DNA of 64,000 nucleotides from Silene latifolia (GCF_048544455.1 NC_133537.1:71643634-71707633), one strand, 5' to 3'. Counted from the first letter of the stretch, positions 24,206 through 38,681 are shown. Program-made: numbers and translations. Notes: generated by a model not told the origin, from the sequence alone.

Positions 24206-24809
24206 CTGTAAAATTAAAGAAATTAATGTCATATGTTGTTTCCAAGACCAAAATTAATCAAAAAAAATTAATAAACAATATGATTGAGCAAAATTTGAGC
24301 TTGGGGAGATGTTAAAAAGGAAAAATCAAAGATGTTGAAACACAAACAAACATAAAGGAGCCTAATTTACTTACGGTGTGAGAAAAACTAAACCTGCGAA
24401 ATTAGAAAAATAATATAAGAAAAATGATTTCTATAGGACATTATTAGTTAACAAAAAAGTGAAAAATTATTCCAAGTTGTTGAAGTACAAATATGTTTTT
24501 TCTTGGAGAAGAATGACAAAAGAAATCATATGTCAGCCAAAATCTTCAATATTTTTAGTCTTATTTGATAAGTACTGTAAAGGGCAGTTGCATAGCATAC
24601 ACATTATTGTCTTAGCATGGAGGCATAATTGATAGTAATGGCATTTTTCATGAAAAAAAAAAATATTTTCTCAATCCTTTCCAGATCTCATGATTATTAT
24701 TTTTTCTCCTCATTAATTATCATTTCAATTTTTTTGGCAGATCAATCGTAGAAGTACAATACTATAGCATGATCTTATTTAAACGTGTTGAAATACCAGA
24801 TACATATCA

Positions 24810-25130
<321 letters not shown>

Positions 25131-25212
25131 TCATGTCTTACTAAAACAACACTGGGATAAATTGAAAAGGCAAGAAAATTGATTTAAATAGTCCCCGGGA
25201 CACAATTATTCA

Positions 25213-26143
<931 letters not shown>

Positions 26144-26400
26144 CACTACTACAAATGAGCACTTAGGCCACGGCTAAATTCGTGGCACAAGTGTTAAATT
26201 TCCGTGGCTAAATCATTTGGCCACGGGAATACCTTCCGTAACGCAAGTGGCCGTGGCAAAGAGATAGCCACGGGAAAAAACAAGAACTTGGCTATTAATA
26301 AATTATTGGCCACGGATTCTCTCGTGGCTAATAATTCCCGTGGCCAAAACATTTCCCGTGGCCAAAAAATAATTCTCGTGGCAAAAAATATATATGAAAA
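26144..26400. mobile_element. CACTA (En/Spm) transposon terminus
   Basis: Begins CACTACTACAAAT, the classic CACTA terminus, directly against the GLR exon. The next 240 bp carry about ten copies of CCGTGGC/GCCACGG in both orientations (26167, 26202, 26219, 26250, 26266, 26309, 26322, 26338, 26353 and others). Such subterminal repeats are the transposase-binding sites of this superfamily. The opposite terminus was not found in the window, so this end may belong to a truncated or much rearranged element. Confidence 0.8.
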
Positions 26401-26549
26401 TTCAATAAATAAAATGTTAAATAATTTTTTTTCACGATCGATATTTTATCATATATAGAATCGTGACAATCCCGGTCAATCTCGGTACTGGTTTCGCTAG
26501 TTAACTCGATTCATTTGAACGTTCTTTGGTTTCACCGCTCATCCATTCA

Positions 26550-26632
26550 CGCGCATCAAAGAGGCTTCCCAGGAGGTCACCCATCCCAACACTACTCTCA
26601 CTTGAGCACGCTTAACTGTAGAGTTCTTTTGA
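26550..26632 (-). repeat. 5S rRNA-derived fragment, antisense
   Basis: Read on the minus strand it holds the 5S internal control region: a piece like AGTTAAGCGTGCT (A box, about 26605-26622) and GGATGGGTGACCTCCTGGGAA (C box, about 26566-26586). It is diverged from true 5S RNA and lacks the outer stems. Origin could be a Cassandra-type LTR, as at 40116-40430, or capture by the neighbouring CACTA element. Confidence 0.7.
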
Positions 26633-26649
26633 TGTGTTACTGAAACTGA

Positions 26650-27089
26650 AAGTTAACTTTGTTGATATAATTAGTACTTTGAATCTTTTTAAGTTTATTT
26701 TTTTTCTTTCAAAATTTACCTTTCGTACTATTTAATTACAAAAATATTATATGATTTACAAATTTTTGCTGGAAAAACATTATTTTGGCCAAAACAATCA
26801 AATTTTTGATATTACCCTCCCGACTAATGATTTTGACATCATTTTTTTGCCCAAGTTAACAAAACCATTTTCTCTAAAATGTAAACGTATTCGTGTTTTC
26901 CTAACATTTTTTTATTTCTATAATTTATCGATATTATTATTTTCATTCCTCTTGTGCTCATTTTTTCGTATATTTTTTTACGCAAATGCTATTGGATGAC
27001 CTCCGTACCTACGATATGAAAAATTAACTATTTTTTGGTAAAATAATGACCATTTTTTATAACTTAAGGTCTTTCCATATTGAACTTTG
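26650..27089. other. AT-rich stretch, no gene seen
   Basis: No supported coding or RNA feature. A phenylalanine-rich frame at 26751-26999 has no recognisable family. Confidence 0.5.
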
Positions 27090-28760
27090 GGTAAATGGAT
27101 AAAAAATACCAACTTTAGTCATCTTTTTCATAATCAATACCAACATAATCAATAATTAGTAACCAGTACCAAAATATTAACTTTTTTCTACGATAGGTAC
27201 TAACTCGCCTTCTTACTCTAATTTTTTTCCTACTTTAAAAATGTTTCCATCTAAGAGAAGGATTTTGGAAGTGAGTGAGTGGAGATTTGTGTTAGGTTCA
27301 TATACCTATTATTAGACTCTTCTAATAGTGAACTAATTAACATATTAATGTGAGTTCATTAGATCTAGTGCATGCATAACTAAATAAGTGATTAAATGAG
27401 AAAAACAATGTCCCTTACATTGTTATTTGGCTCGAAATAATAGGCACAAATAAGATCACCTTCCTTATTTGATCTTAAGCTTAAATGTAATGGATGATCC
27501 TCTAAAATCCCAATGTAGAGATCCTCCTATTGATTGCACCCAAAACAAATCCCTTAAACTAATATATTAATTAAATAGATTAATACACTAGTATCCTCAA
27601 AATGATTCTAATAATATTCTTATTACTACACTAGTAATCTAATATTGTGATTAGAATTTAGGATGTATAATTTTTTGATTTTCTAAAACTAGTTTAGAGA
27701 GAAGTGGGAGAGAAGGAGAATATGAGATAATGCATGTGAATGAATGTAGAGTAAAAATGAGAACAAATCTCATCATAAAAGAGAGTGTGGCCGGGTAGGG
27801 CAAGGAGTAAATGCCAAAAATTGGCATCTCCTTTTGCTTTTACTCTTATCCAAAATGTAGGTGTCTAAGCTAGTAAGTAATAGCCATGATGCTATGCACT
27901 TTATCACATAAAATAATATCATCCTCACTTCTTACACCCTCCATTTCGGTCCATATGCATAAAATGGACTACCATTTTATTTTGTCAATTTGTCACTTGT
28001 CACACAAAATGTCACATGTAAAATGTTACATGTTATTAATTAATTTTAATGCATATTTATCAAATAAATATCATTTTATAAATTAATTAAATTACTTACA
28101 ACAAATTGACTAGTGATTTTTTATCACATAAATAAAATGGGTCATATAATTATAATTCACAACATATTGTAATTATAATTAACCATTCATTCTTATCTCA
28201 ATTGTTTCACAAACAATAATCGATTTTAGTAATAAATTATTTCAATTACTAAAATAAATCTTATTTAATCAAATTACAATAAGATATAAATATTCTCTCC
28301 CACATATTGAATTGTTCAATTTTAAGGAATTGATTAACTTTGATCGTCATACAATTAATCAATTTGTCTATTAAGGGAATTTGTCCTATAGGTGTGACCT
28401 TATGGGATCAACTGATCACCACCGTCAAACGACCGTAATGTAAAACTCTAGTTAGCCAATCATTACTGATTAATGTTGATCAGTTGACTATATAAATGAA
28501 TCATCCCTTACGTATTCTTAATATGAGATTTGATTATGATATTAAATCATGTGATCGCACTATTATTGAGGACACATACTCCCACAATTTGTACTTGAAT
28601 GACGGCTTTTTGGACTTTTTCAAGTAGGTTGAGATTAGATTTTTAGGCATCCTAGTACCGATCGTAGAAAAATGTTAATATTTTGGTATTGGTTACTAAT
28701 CATTGATTATATTGGTACTATTTATCAATTAACTCTTGAATTTTTTATATTGATAATTTT
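27090..28760. mobile_element. Foldback/MITE-like element, split by a solo LTR
   Basis: About 27090-27230 and 28640-28760 are inverted copies of each other over roughly 110 bp (for example 'attagtaaccagtaccaaa' against 'ttggtattggttactaat'). With the solo LTR 27290-28586 removed, the element would be about 370 bp with long inverted repeats. Non-coding; superfamily not assigned. Confidence 0.6.
27290..28586 (-). mobile_element. Solo LTR of a copia-type element
   Basis: 1297 bp, TGTTAGG...CCCACA, flanked by an exact 5-bp target duplication ATTTG (27285-27289, 28587-28591). Its right half is related to the LTRs at 31261-32532 and 38696-40000 (shared 'gggatcaactgatcaccacc' block). Nothing internal remains, as after LTR-LTR recombination. 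Confidence 0.85.
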
Positions 28761-29040
28761 TCCGTTTTTTTTTTCTTAATTGATTTGTGGGAGATCATTT
28801 TTTTTCTTTCATTTCTGAGCGCACTTATTTTATTTAATAAATTTTATAATCTAATTATCGTTTTTTTTCAATCCTAAAAAGAAAATTTCCCAAATTTTTT
28901 TTCTCACCAAGTTAAATTTTATCTCAAATTAAAATTTTTCAATAAATATTTTACAAATAAAGTTGTAAATCAAATTTTGAATGAACCAATTTGACAATAT
29001 GTAAATTTTAGATTTATCAAAGATAGATGATAAATAACTT

Positions 29041-29684
29041 ATTTATTTAATTTTATATGCTATGTCTTTAAATGTGATACGATCATTTAAGATTATACTA
29101 TATAGTTTCTTAGATTTACAAAGATGTTAATTGTTTAACATAGACAAACTTAATATAAGTAGGTTATGTTTTGGAAACTATGTAAAGGGAAACTATATAT
29201 TCCATAATTTGTATATTCCATAAATTTAGATAATCAACTAGTTTAAAAATTAAATTTGATAAAATAATTGTAATAACATTGGATGCAGCAAATATGATAG
29301 TAATTACTCATATGATAGTAATAAAAGTAATAATAATAGCAACAGGAGTAGTAAATGTAATAGTAAAAATAGCGGGAGTTGTGAAATTAACATTTATTAA
29401 ATACAGGAGTAGTGAAAGAAACGATAATGACGGCGGGAGTACTGAAAGTAACAGTAGTCAAAACAAATGTAATGAAAGTAAGAGTAGGAACAATGGAGAA
29501 AGTGTGAAAAATCAGTTAACAATTCGATTTATGAAAAATATTTTATTTTTTGAGATATGAGTTTAATAAAATTAACGGGAATGGATATAACTGTAAAAAT
29601 AGCGTGAGTAGTCAAAGAAACAACAGTAACATGAGGAGTAGTGAATGTAATATTATTAACATGAGATGTCGTGGAAGTAATAGT
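29041..29684 (+). mobile_element. Helitron, left part (split by chromovirus-like element)
   Basis: Matches the Helitrons at 54666 and 55578 ('aatataagtaggttatgttt', then the 'gggagtagtgaaagtaac' region). It continues at 46046-46223 after the LTR element, where the hairpin and CTAG 3' end lie. The left limit is approximate. Non-coding, so a non-autonomous copy. Confidence 0.6.
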
Positions 29685-31081
29685 TGTAATACTACGGATT
29701 TTTGAGCTGTTGGGTACTCTATCGAGTAAGGCTTACTCTGTCGAGTAAGTGAGTTTTGCGTACGAAATAGTGTTATGTCTGATGGGTACTCGATCGAGTA
29801 TGGGCCACTCGATCGAGTAGGGGGCACTCGATCGAGTAAGTCACTTACTCGATCGAGTAAGTTGGTTTTACGGGTTGTTTTGCCGGGTTTTGATAGCAAC
29901 CGCGAGAAAGATATATAAACACCTTTCGTCAGTTTCTTTTCACTTTTTACCCTATTCTAAACTTCACAAAGATAAAACAAAGTTACGTTGCTTTTCTCTT
30001 TCGCATTGCTATCAAATCCCAAGGCTTGTGTCGTCGGAATCCAGAGTCCTTTACACTGTTGAGACCGTCGCGTTGTGGGTAAGATCCTAGTACCGTTTTT
30101 GAATTGTTTCGTTGACTTTGGTTAAAACCCTAATTGGGTAATTTGGGGGTTTTGGGAGTATTTGGATAGTTGATGGTGATTGTATGATTGTATGATTGAT
30201 ATGAGGTGATTCCGTAGAGGAACGTTTCTGGTTCGCTGTTGTGACGATATTGGTGATTGCATTTCCAGGTAGGATTTTCCTACTCAGTTATTGGTTACAT
30301 GTATATTATATGGTTGGTTGATTGTTGATGGTTGATTGATGTTGTTGATCTATATCGTGTTGAATTGGTAATTGTTGTTGTAGTAGTTGGTTGGTTAGTT
30401 GTGTTTGTCTGTGGTTCGCGAGGTGCGCCATCGGCTGAGTGGAGTCACTTACGGGAATGGCTTCACGCCCTTTATTCGCCCCTTGTGGAACCCGCCACAA
30501 GAGGGGATGTGCACATTAAGGAACATGGATTTGCACTCGGTATTGATGAGCGGGGCTTAGGTGGGAACGGCCGCGGTCCCCCACTAGCCGTGAGGATTAC
30601 TGGTTGCGGCCATAATCTGACAGGACTAGACCTTTAGGCTAGTCAGGTGATTGGTGATGTGACGGTGTTGGAGAATTGTGTGTATTGTTGTCGTTGTATT
30701 ATCTTATATTATGTAAGCAGTAACTGACCCCGTTTAATTGTTTTAAAAACTGCGGTGATCCATTCGGGGATGGTGAGCAGTTCTTGAGCAGGCATGATTT
30801 GGATGCGCGTGGGATTAGCTGGGCATGAGTCTTCACGAGTCTATTAGAAGTCTTCCGCTGTGTTATCGAACTATATATTTTCTTTAGTTGGTTTTTGGAT
30901 TTGGAACAGTTGTATCATACTTTACAGTCTTTAGATTTTTGATGTATTCACTTAAACTATTTATTTAAAGTACATTCTTTTATGGTCTATTTGATATTCA
31001 TTGCCTTGGGTAATCGAGATGGTAGCACTCTCATGCATTAGGTGGTCTTGGTAAGGCACATTGGTGTATGGGGGTGTTCCA
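29685..31081 (+). repeat. Chromovirus-like 5' LTR
   Basis: 1397 bp, TGTAATACTA...GTGTTCCA. It holds six ACTCGATCGAGT-type palindromes at 29709-29860. A frame encoding about 75 shared residues (30412-30637) is also open in the other LTR, but I judge it fortuitous. Confidence 0.95.
29709..29860. repeat. TACTCGATCGAGTA palindrome array in 5' LTR
   Basis: Four perfect ACTCGATCGAGTA copies and two variants (CTCTATCGAGTA, CTCTGTCGAGTA) in 150 bp. The 3' LTR has one unit fewer. Confidence 0.95.
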
Positions 31082-31084
31082 AAG

Positions 31085-31096
31085 TGGTATCAGAGC
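31085..31096 (+). other. Primer binding site (tRNA-iMet)
   Basis: TGGTATCAGAGC, 3 nt after the 5' LTR of the chromovirus-like element. Confidence 0.95.
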
Positions 31097-31260
31097 GACG
31101 ATTTTGGAACCTGTAACTAATGAATCTAATGAACCTAGGGAGTCAAACTAAAATGAACTCGTGTAGGAGTTGTTAGGAGCTAATGCAAAGACTTGGGAGA
31201 TGTCCTAAAGTCGCGAACTCACCCTACAACTTTGAACCGGTCACTATGGGGTGTCATGGA

Positions 31261-32532
31261 TGTTAGAAATCTATATCTCATTACTTGACATATTCATATA
31301 TGTGATGATTTAATTTAGTCATAAAATTAAACATAAATCCTATGCATGCAACCATAAATTAAAAGAGAAGAAATCATCAATCCTTACTAAGATTATTTCG
31401 GTTTCATGGGCACCAACAAGATCTCCTTCTTGTTAGTTCTTGAGCTTTCCTCATATGGATGAACAAAGATTCAAGTTTAGAATCTCTCCCAAAAGCATAT
31501 ACCCAAGGTAACCTCATAAAAGATTAATATTATTTGATCTAGAACAATATTAATCTTACCAAAAATTGACCCAAAATATTGTTTTTTGCTCTCTAGTATT
31601 TCGGCCAAGAGAAGGAAAGATGATGGAGTATTTTATATCTCTCTAAGTTCTAGTAATATGTTAGAGAATAGAAGAATGTTACACTAGAAAAAATATAGTG
31701 TAAAAGAGGAATGATTAAAGAAGAAACACTCTTCTTTTCTAGGTGGAAACCGAGTGGGGGGAAGAAAGGACCCAATGCATGGCCAAGATGCTCTTCACAA
31801 AAGCAATTAGGCATGCAAAGCTAGTCTTTTAGGTTAATCATGATGTTTTTCACTTAACATAATCAACACAATTTTATCCTAAATACTCCCTCCATTTCGG
31901 TACACATACATAAAATGGATGAGTCCATTTTATTTGTGATTTTGTCAATATGTCATATGTGACACATTTCATGACATCTTATTTATAAAATATATTTTTA
32001 ACCATTAAAAATCAACATATTAATAAAATATGTCACTTATAAAATTAACATAGTAATTCACAATTACTTGTACCAAAATGGTTTACCAATTTATAAATCA
32101 CAACATCTTGTATTTATAATAAATTATTCATTCCGTTTCAATTGTTTCCGTAAACAATAATTTCATCTAAGAAATAAAATAATTCGATTACTTAGACCGT
32201 ATCTTATTTAATCAAATTACAATGAGACACGTAAATATTACTTCCAAAATCGTCCGTCAATTTTAGGTAATTTAATTAACTCGTATCGTCATACAATCAA
32301 TTAAACATTCAATTAAGAGTGTTACCCTTTAGGTATGACCTAAGGGGATCAACTGATCACCACCGTCGTAAGTAATGTCAAACTCTAGTCAGCCAATCAT
32401 TACCGATATGTGTGGACCAGTTGACAGTAAAATATTACTTTCCACATGTATTCTTAAAATGAGACTTAAACATGTGATCGTCATGATCGACAGTTGTGAT
32501 CGCATTATTGTCGGAGGACACATATTCCAACA
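31261..32532 (-). repeat. 3' LTR of minus-strand copia-type element
   Basis: 1272 bp, TGTTAGAAAT...CCAACA on the plus strand, a copy of 38696-40000. Confidence 0.95.
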
Positions 32533-32545
32533 ATCTCCCACTTGT
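32533..32545 (-). other. Polypurine tract of minus-strand copia-type element
   Basis: The minus strand reads AAGTGGGAGAT directly before the LTR, the same tract as in the plus-strand copia element at 17436. Confidence 0.75.
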
Positions 32546-35500
32546 CCTCGACAAGTGTGCGTCACCAATTCTCTTGTCCTATTACTATCTCACACTCAAT
32601 GCAAGGTGTCTTTCAGGTCGTGCTTGCAAGTGATCATATCGAGAGTGGTTTCCTCGATCTGGAGAATAACTGATGGACCGGATTTATCTACCATAGATAC
32701 CTTCCGAGCGTGGCCACGCATTTCCAGTTCATTACTCCTTGAGTGGCCCTGAGATATTGTTTTAACCCTGACAAGGGGTGGACAATTCCTATCGCACTTA
32801 TTCCCTTCGACTAGGCACAGCCATTATAACCCAAAATATGCCCATTTGACCCCATTTACGAAGGTCGTAGTAACACAAATCAAAGTTAATCTGAAACTGT
32901 GCCACCTTAGGCAAACAGTCTTTAGTCAAAAGAATCGACTCATTAGAATACTATAGTAGCTCTCGCCACGACCAGGCTATATAAATTTGCCAGAACTCTA
33001 TAAGCGGTCATAAGGCCCGACAAAGTGTTCATAACAGTCTGCCTATGTGATCAACTAGTCATTCTCATATGACTCCACAACACTTGAACTTGCTATCAAT
33101 CGCATCACACTCTAGTCACTTCGAGACGTCACCTCATATAAGTGACTATGGGCGAATACTATGTTAATCCGAGTTCACTTTAACAGGGTTCAATTGTATC
33201 TACAACCCGTTTGGATGTAACAAAGTAAAAAAGAGAGTTTTTAGATTTAAAAAACTCGAACGACAAATGTGATTATAACATATGAAGAGTCAATACCTGA
33301 TTATTACTTCATAATTTTATAATCCATTTTCATCTTATATGTAGTTGTTCATCTCAATGCAATTGAAATAACATATGACATGACTTATCATGTTAAGCGT
33401 ATGAGAAGGCTTTGGTTAGTAGGTTTTATCAACTTCTTGTACCTTACTCAACCTTACTATATACTCGTTTTCCTTTGTAATGTATACATTTGCATTACAA
33501 AACTTTCTGAGTACGTGTCGAGATCCAATCAAGACATATGCCTTCTAGCCTTAGAACAGCTCCCACTGTTTTCACAGTGTGCGGGACTCATCCTTCTTGC
33601 ACATCCCATGATTTCAAGTGTACTCAATTTCCGTTGCAAATATTTCTCATTGTTCTTTATTTCCTAGAACGATCTAGAAAATCTATTTCTTAAATAACAT
33701 AGCCACAATGGTATCTTAACCATCCTAATGTGTTTTGATTATGGTTTTGTCAGAAACCATGCGCAATCTTAATTGTCAATTGTCACTTGTGTAACACCCT
33801 TACACAAAATTTTGCATCAAAAACACTTTGCATTACATCCTTAATGCTTCTGCAAGCACTTAGGGTAATATTTATGGCTTACTTGGTAACTATTACTTAA
33901 ATTCGATTTGAAACAATTCATCATACTCAAAGTATATGAAGTGTTATACATCATTACTTATTTAATTGATTCGGCAGCGGAAGCAAATGGAATCAATCAA
34001 ATATGTTCAATTTGATTGAACTAGTCATGAATCTTATCAACATAAGACTCCTTATTTGACATTAATATCATGTAGATTTATCTCCATAAATCCGGATATT
34101 CAAGATGTATTATTATACTCCAAAAGTCTTAAATCATTCCCAATGATCAATGTCTCATCCACATATAAGACTAATTAAAATTTTCGTAACTCCCACTAAA
34201 CTCCATGTATAATCACAACTTCTTAACCTATTGAGAAAAGTTTTATCACATGATCAAAATGTTGATTACAACTCATTGATGTCCTACTTAAGACCCTCTC
34301 TTAAGTTTCACATTATCTTAGGATTGCAAGAATCTACAAAACTCAAGACATGTATTGAATACAATCCTTCTAATTGAAGAAGCGGGTTTTAGATTCACTT
34401 GCTATATGTATATCATCATAATGAAACACAATCCTTAAGAAGATCCAAATAGACTTAAGCATTTCAACTAGTGCAAAACCCTTTGCAACCAATCAAGCTT
34501 TGATATCTAACAATTCACTTGGAATTTATTTCGGATTTTCATGGCACTAAGCCTTGTATTGAGTTGTGACTTAAACACTCTCATATAAGTCATATGTTCA
34601 TTACTTTCCAGAAGTAATCAACTTGAATCAAACAATTTCTTTGTAAGTTGCAAGCTCTTTACTTTCTAAAAGTAACACTAATTCATCATTTTCAACAAGT
34701 GATGACTTTAACCTCCTAGGTTTTAAAGAAACAATGTCTTACACAAAACGTCTCATGTAGCCAAGAAAGACCAGTTTCTTGCAACATAACATTCTTTGTG
34801 GCTCTTTGAATAATTCTCCCACTCTGTCTTCTAGAAATAAACTTGTATTTTAGAAAGACGGCTTCACGAGCCACAAACTCGTTGTACTTGTGATTATAGG
34901 AAGGAAAAATGAGCATTTGTTTCTTGTGAAAACTTACAAGCATGGTACCCTACCATATCATATCTCATATGATTCGTTTTAGATTTAGTGGAAAAATAAT
35001 TTAGACAAAATGATAAAATCCCCAAAAGGATCAAGTAACTCAAAGTAACTTGATCGAAGTTCAAACCATATCGAATAGCGTTTGATTTCTTATCCAACCA
35101 CACATTATCCCATGATGTGTGTTAAGAGAGATTAACCTGTGATACTATATCAAAGTATTCACTTTGATAACCTCATCACGACTAAATCGTGATTCCTTGA
35201 ACTCTTTTGAACTTCTTCAAAGATTTCTCTATTTACCTTATTAAGTGAACACATTAGCGTCTGGTAAAAGAAAATGATCAACCTATTTTGGATCAATCAT
35301 TTACAACCTCGATCTCCTTTTCAACCAAAAAGGCACGAGACATCTTGCTTTGAATACAAGATACGCATATACCATAAGATCTAATGGTTTCAAGAGTACT
35401 CGATAACTCTTTGCGTTCATCATTCCAGAATCTAAGGTTTAATCTTGGGTTCTCAATTTGAGTCTTGCATCATGTTCATGATATATCATTCTAGTTTGGT

Positions 35501-38500
35501 TTAGAATATAATCACCTTGATAATGGGCTAGCCATACATCAAATCATGGTGTAAAGGGTCACAAAAGTGAAACCTCTTTTATATCTTAATAAGTTTATAT
35601 TTTTTTTTTAGAGTTTATGCACTTAATAGTCACAATTAAGTACAACTATAAACCCAAAACTAGATTGATTACACAATGACTCTATCTCTCAACATTATTG
35701 TTGCTAGTCGTCATATTCTAATCATCCTATGTATCAAATACAATGATGAAAACCACCACCGGTTTCTAATATTGACGAAGTAGTACTAGCAAAATTTATG
35801 TCAATCAAATAATCATTTAAAGAAGAAGGTCCCATTAGATGTCCCACAACTAACTTGTTGATTCTTCAATAATTTGGGGTAGTTTTCCTTTCTAGCGTCC
35901 AACAATTAAGACAATGGAAACTTTATCGGTCAGGATTGATAGGTTTAGTATCGTTATTCTCAATAACTTTACTTTTATCATAACCTTGTATCAATTCCAT
36001 TCTAATTTTATTTCTTTGAACCTCGTCCTTTTCTTAACGGTTTAAGAGAATGCTCCCACTTATTTTAATGAGTCTTTGCTAAGAGAAGCAAAATTGAAAT
36101 TCATGAAGACTACTCTTCAATTTATTTGTTTAGTCTTAAAACTTTCATTGAAGTGGTTGCGGTATTTTGGTCAATTTTTATTTCCAACAAATCGAGTTAC
36201 CAAAATAATTTATCGCTTCAAGGTACTTAATTTAATTAAGTATATGAAACATAATCCATTGTAAGTAGATGTGTTAGTCAAGAATCAAAAACCTGTTTGA
36301 TAATGAATAACTTTTATCTATACTCTTTACATGAGATCCTTCCAATGGATAATTCGAGGTTTTTAGAAGAAAATTCAAATTTTGTCTTTAGTTACGATGT
36401 TTTAATGGAGATTTGAATCAAAAATCGAAATGATATCGTATATGAATTGAGGTAAAGAAATAGAACAATATGATAACGGAATAATGAAAAAAAAACATTT
36501 ATCGTTATAATAATACTTGTAAATAACAAGTAAAGCATTTACATAGTGACCTCTTCCCAACTATGATAAATGATTCCGAGATCCAAATTCATATTAACTT
36601 GGGCACGGGGTAGCCGATGAAACCCTTATCAATATAACTCGGTGGATTAACTCTTTAATCGATTCTACTTTTAGAACTCTTGGTCGATAAAATTACATTA
36701 ATATTTATCATTAGCCCAAAACACATCCGACAAGGGCACGGGGTAGCCGATGAAACCCTTATCAATTACTTTTGTTGAGTTCAACCCAAATTTCGAATAA
36801 ATGTGTCCATGATCCAAATTCACATTAAGTTGGGCATGGGGTAGCCGATGAAACCCTCATCACATGAATTCGGTGGATTAGACATTTATCACCCACTTCT
36901 CCTACGTAACAAGGTTTGTACCCCGGGGTGGCCGAGTGCACTCCCTCGCGAAATAGGTTTTCATGGTTTCTAGTTTTTGGTAAGGCTAAGTCTCAATTGT
37001 TTATTTTAGCGAGAGGTCATGTCAATTTATTATCTATCACGTTTTATGTGAACTAAAGCGGTGAACTACGATAATTGTAATTGACACGGTCGATAAACTC
37101 GATAAAAAGATAATGCATGTTTTAGTTATGGCGATTTAGCGATGCATGCAACATATAAATAAAATGCAAAGCAAAAAAAAAAATCCTAGTATGGCCTTCC
37201 TAAAATAGAAAATCTAATTAACTATTACATATTCGGAAACCAACTCCATTGGTCTCTTGAACTTCGGTTTTTGGCACGCATCTCGAGGTAACACCGTCTT
37301 TATGTATCGTCTTCCTTGAGTGACACCGTCTTCAAGGAACCCCGAAATAAATAAATTACATAACAAATTACATAATTTCCTATTATACATTTGTAATTAA
37401 AATAAAATAAATCTATTAAATTACAAAACGGTGATACGAGATCACAAAAAATTACAACCGAATCGATATTCCCATACATTTCGGGTAATACCAATTAAAA
37501 ACAAAGGCCATACTAAGTAAAAATTACATAATTCAAAAATTACATAAAATAAAATTATGACAATCATAAATAAAATGCAGCATTATAATATGTATGAACA
37601 TGCCCAATTTTATGCTAAATCGCCTTTAAGGAGCCAATATCGTATATTAATCGGTTTTTACGGATTTGCGTGATTCAACCTTTTAAAATCACAATAAATT
37701 ACATAAAATCATATTTATGCATAAGTTAATTACCCTAACCAACTTAGGACTCAAAATTAGTCTCCACTAACATATTGACAATAATTAGCTTTTATTTCTT
37801 AAAATTGTTCATTAATGGACTCAAAATTACAATAAAATGCTATAAACTCCAAATAAATCATAAAAATTTCAAATAAATTCAAAATTTGAAATTTAAACTT
37901 ATGGACATTCTGGAAAAATACCATGACACTCATAATGTCCAAAAAAATAGGTTAAAAATTTCGAAAATTTATCGGGAAAAACATTGTTGCGGTTTATCGG
38001 ATTTATCAAATATAATCATAAAAACATGAGAAAAATTATATTCATCAACTTTTCTATTTTAGATCTGAAAAAGATAATAAAATGCAATATGTGACGTTTT
38101 TCATTAGTCATGAAGTATGTTTTAGCAATTATTCACTAATTAAGTCACTATTTATGCTATTTTTTATCAAAAATTCATAAATCATGCATTAAGACTTTAT
38201 TATAGCCTATTATTTTACACACATCTTGTAAAATTGCATGTGACAACATACTAAATTTCTATGACCAGATTCGAAATATTTCTCATATTAACCTATTTTT
38301 CATTTAAAATCCATTTTTATCATGAAAAATCCATATTTCGAGCATATGAACTCCAAAAATTATGAAACTTTACAGGTCATCTCAAAATAATATATTTGAA
38401 AACATATCCAAAAACCACTGAAAAAATCAAAGTTTAGCTAATTTTAGTCCGAAAATGACATTTTTATCATAAAATCACATTTTTAATGCCATTATTATAT

Positions 38501-38681
38501 AAAATGAACAATAAAAATCCATAAATTAACCAAAATATCCTAAATACGTTTTAGGATCAGAAAATTTAACATGCAAAATATATTTCGTGATATATCATAA
38601 TAACACAAATTTATAAGTTTTATATGTTAATCGTATAACTCGGAAAAACTATAACCGATTTGCATGCAAACTCCCTAAGGC
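32546..38681 (-). other. Interior of minus-strand copia-type element, no gene recognised
   Basis: Six kilobases without a long frame or recognisable domain on either strand. The part next to the 3' LTR (32550-32760) resembles, antisense, the untranslated 3' region of the plus-strand copia element. A threefold repeat lies at 36590-36890, close to the primer site, where a leader would be. Confidence 0.6.
36590..36890. repeat. Three diverged tandem copies of a 100-135-bp unit
   Basis: The phrase 'cacggggtagccgatgaaac' occurs at about 36603 and 36738, and with one change at 36835. Its flanks ('ccaaattcatattaa', 'ctcggtggattaa') are also shared. Confidence 0.85.

Noticed and set aside
29709-29860. 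CRISPR-like look of the regularly spaced palindromes
   Set aside because: Units are only 12-14 bp with very short spacers, inside a plant LTR, and no cas-like genes are present.
30332-30637. Frame of about 100 residues, also open at 45363-45605
   Set aside because: It lies in both LTRs of one element and so is kept by common descent of the LTR. No domain is recognised, and the start is not at a sensible place.
32375-32752. Frame of 125 residues, partly repeated at 39783-39986
   Set aside because: The shared part is LTR sequence of the minus-strand copia-type element, open by chance.
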